A program made the position numbers and the translations under genes. Of a DNA stretch of 6,914 nucleotides, positions 5,418 to 6,914 are shown piece by piece. The notes beneath the pieces were generated by a model. It was not told the origin of the DNA and made no database searches. It saw nothing but the letters and a program-made list of their open reading frames with translations. The DNA is from Capsulimonas sp. GTDB lineage: Bacteria; Armatimonadota; Armatimonadia; Armatimonadales; Capsulimonadaceae. Positions within the stretch are counted from its first letter, which is position 1. Every line of letters begins with the position of its first letter. The DNA lies in contig JAOQAA010000346.1 of assembly GCA_025963815.1 (NCBI GenBank), positions 1-6,914 of the forward strand, written 5' to 3'.

Positions 5418-6623
5418 TTAACCATCCCCCTTCGTCAAAAAATCGGCTGGAACAACAAAGTTATCCTTCGCGGCGGACCGTGGAGCGGCGGACGAACTTC
5501 GGACGATCAGCGTCGCCGGCAAGAAAATGTGTCTGTTCGCCCGCTGCGCCGGAGCGCTTTGACGGCTCAGCACAAGCTCCGCCGCGCGCCGGCCAATTTC
5601 CAGGAAAGGCTGGCGAACCGTCGTCAATATGCCCGCGCGGGGCCCATAGGATTCGATATCGTCGAACCCGATGATACTCAGATCTTCGGGCGTCCGTATT
5701 CCCATCTTCTCCGCTTCGTGGATGAGCTCGAACGCCACAAAGTCGTGCACCGCGAAGATCGCGGTGGGCGGCTTCTCCATCTTCGAAAAATACTCCAGCG
5801 CGGGCCGCGCCGGGGAGCAGGCGGACATCACCAGCTCCGGCGCATAGCGGATACCATTCGCTTCGAGCGCGGCTCGGTAACCGGCCAGCCGCTCTTCCAC
5901 GGAAGTCACCCGCTCGCCGGCGAGCACATAGCCGATCTGGCGGTGGCCCAGCTCAATCAGATGCTCAACTGCGGCTTTTGCGGCGGACCGATTGTCCGTG
6001 CCCACGAAATCGCAATCAATGTCGTCCGAATAGCGATCGATCATCACTACCGGAATTCCCTGCTGCTGGATGCGAGCAATCACGGGCGTCGTTTCCTTGC
6101 CCGCGCTGTGGAATAAGATTACGCCGGCGGCGCCGTCCCGCTCCACCTGTTCGAGATATTTTCGCTCCCACGACGGATCGGTCGCATCGTCATTTCGCTG
6201 CTTGTAAGCTTCATCGGTATCGTAAATGACAAGCTGGTAGGGCGCTTCCGTCTCGCGAAGCGCCGTATTGATCCCATGCAGGATGTTATGCCCGCAAACC
6301 AGCCCTGGACCATTGGACATAATGGCCACAATCGTCTGCGATTTAGGCCCAGGCGAGCCTCGATCGTCCATGGCGCCGATCTGGTCGCTCACGCGCGGCC
6401 GATGCCCGGGGCCTTGCTGAGTAAGAACGCCTTCCTCGCGCAAATGCTTGAAGGCCGCCTGAATAACCGGCCGACTGACTTTCATTTCCAACGCGAGATC
6501 TCGCTCCGCCGGCAGCCATTCTCCCGGCGCATACTGCCCAGCTTCGATCCGCTCGCGCAGGTTCTGGCTCACTTCCAGATAAGCGGGAAGACGTCGTTTT
6601 GAGAGATCAGAAGCAATGACCAT
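5418..6623 (-). CDS. GntR-headed, LacI-type effector-binding transcription regulator
   Basis: Hybrid regulator of 401 residues with the domain order of Bacillus subtilis AraR. Residues 14-79 form a GntR winged helix-turn-helix: LREEIE-like helix near 22-28, then GEWLPAERDLALEMKVSRPV and LREEGVLTQQGPG. A linker of about 17 residues follows. Residues 97-376 form a LacI/periplasmic-binding-protein effector domain, with VIDRYSDD-like segment near 194-201, FVGTDN (206-211), HLIELGHRQIGYV (221-233) and IGFDD (318-322). Such proteins usually bind a sugar or sugar derivative and repress nearby genes. The ligand is unknown. The first in-frame ATG is used; only a weak GGA site precedes it. Its placement just upstream of the pseudopilin and miniprotein genes in the same direction makes these likely targets, alongside itself. 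A 25-residue tail after the effector domain is uncharacterised. Confidence 0.9.
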   Translation of the reverse strand: MVIASDLSKRRLPAYLEVSQNLRERIEAGQYAPGEWLPAERDLALEMKVSRPVIQAAFKHLREEGVLTQQGPGHRPRVSDQIGAMDDRGSPGPKSQTIVAIMSNGPGLVCGHNILHGINTALRETEAPYQLVIYDTDEAYKQRNDDATDPSWERKYLEQVERDGAAGVILFHSAGKETTPVIARIQQQGIPVVMIDRYSDDIDCDFVGTDNRSAAKAAVEHLIELGHRQIGYVLAGERVTSVEERLAGYRAALEANGIRYAPELVMSACSPARPALEYFSKMEKPPTAIFAVHDFVAFELIHEAEKMGIRTPEDLSIIGFDDIESYGPRAGILTTVRQPFLEIGRRAAELVLSRQSAPAQRANRHIFLPATLIVRSSSAAPRSAAKDNFVVPADFLTKGDG

Positions 6624-6646
6624 AATATATCCAAACTACCAATAAG

Positions 6647-6675
6647 AGTTTACCACGCGAGTCATCATGAGTCAA
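6647..6675 (-). promoter_or_regulatory. Sigma-70-type promoter of the GntR/LacI regulator
   Basis: The minus strand has TTGACT (6670-6675, 5 of 6), exactly 17 bases, then TAAACT (6647-6652, 4 of 6). Transcription would start near 6640, leaving a leader of only about 16 bases. The spacer contains the repeat GAGTC (6659-6663 and 6669-6673, 10-base period) and TCATGA (6665-6670), possible contacts for autoregulation. Confidence 0.55.
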
Positions 6676-6743
6676 TAGCCAATTATGGACATACTATGGC
6701 CTTATTTCATATCCAAAACCAAATCGACTATGAGTTCGCGGGT

Positions 6744-6753
6744 ATATCGATAT
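6744..6753. repeat. 10-base palindrome ATATCGATAT in the gap upstream of the regulator
   Basis: A perfect palindrome lying between the regulator's promoter and the end of the neighbouring partial gene. It is about 70 bases upstream of the -35 box. It could be an operator or chance; the rest of the 6676-6783 gap shows no gene and no convincing terminator. Confidence 0.25.
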
Positions 6754-6783
6754 TGTGAACAACGATCCTCTCTTCGGTCAAGC

Positions 6784-6914
6784 TTAAAGGGCGCGCCTGG
6801 ACTTCGGTTTGAGGCGCTTCATGCGAGCGAAGCCGCGCAGCATCTCGAAGCTGAAAATTCCCGCGAATGTGATCGCGGTTTCGGTCAGCAGCACCCATTG
6901 CCAGGATACGCCGC
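6784..6914 (-). CDS. C-terminal fragment of a probable membrane protein (5' end outside window)
   Basis: Open frame entering from the right edge and ending at TAA (6784-6786), giving 43 visible residues. These begin GVSWQWVLLTETAITFAGIF, consistent with part of a membrane helix. They end in an Arg/Lys-rich tail (RMKRLKPKSRRAL), as is common for the cytoplasmic end of an integral membrane protein. I do not recognise the family. It is co-directional with the regulator 160 bases downstream. A plus-strand frame from an ATG at 6821 is also open to the edge with similar third-position GC, so strand assignment is uncertain; the hydrophobic-then-basic pattern favours the minus strand. Confidence 0.45.
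   Translation of the reverse strand, partial: GVSWQWVLLTETAITFAGIFSFEMLRGFARMKRLKPKSRRAL

Noticed and set aside
5328..6116. 262-codon open frame on the plus strand
   Set aside because: It is antisense to the GntR/LacI regulator. Its product is Arg-rich low-complexity sequence typical of a shadow frame, while the minus strand shows full regulator domains.
1..6914. CRISPR array, tRNA, rRNA or insertion sequence
   Set aside because: No regularly spaced repeats, no cloverleaf-like segment, no transposase motifs and no terminal inverted repeats were seen on reading both strands.

Overview
The window looks like a chromosomal segment of a GC-moderate bacterium, most likely an Armatimonadota member related to Capsulimonas. 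The main evidence is a secreted pseudopilin-like protein with the FPVFA-x-ARAKAR extension after its pilin helix and a C-terminal H-X9-DG motif. It is followed by a one-pass membrane miniprotein and preceded by a GntR-headed, LacI-type regulator. This assignment is an inference from protein style; no rRNA or other phylogenetic marker is present.

Left half, minus strand (about 2350 to 1): a compact polyamine operon. In transcription order it holds a bacterial deoxyhypusine-synthase-like protein (DHS-like, about 1358-2323), a small pyruvoyl-type S-adenosylmethionine decarboxylase homologue (873-1304) and an agmatinase-family ureohydrolase (867 to beyond the left edge). The last two genes are 5 bases apart and probably translationally coupled. 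No spermidine synthase is present. The DHS-like protein keeps the catalytic lysine but lacks several residues that bind spermidine in the human enzyme. The decarboxylase keeps its self-processing residues but appears to lack aromatic residues of the adenine pocket. One testable reading is a self-contained route arginine -> agmatine -> putrescine -> homospermidine-like polyamine.

Divergent from this operon, a 284-311 base AT-rich intergenic region leads into a 14-helix DHA2/EmrB-type MFS exporter (2635-4233, plus strand). The region holds two similar short palindromes 20 bases apart and a bipartite stem-loop. The placement makes the exporter a possible polyamine or drug efflux pump, which is unproven.

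Right half, minus strand (6623 to 4265): the GntR/LacI hybrid regulator has a good sigma-70-type promoter. After it come the pseudopilin-like protein and the one-pass membrane miniprotein, all co-directional. This looks like a sugar-responsive surface-protein cassette of a type repeated in Armatimonadota genomes (recalled, not checked). The far right edge probably holds the C-terminus of another minus-strand membrane protein (6784-6914). No RNA gene, CRISPR array or insertion sequence was seen.
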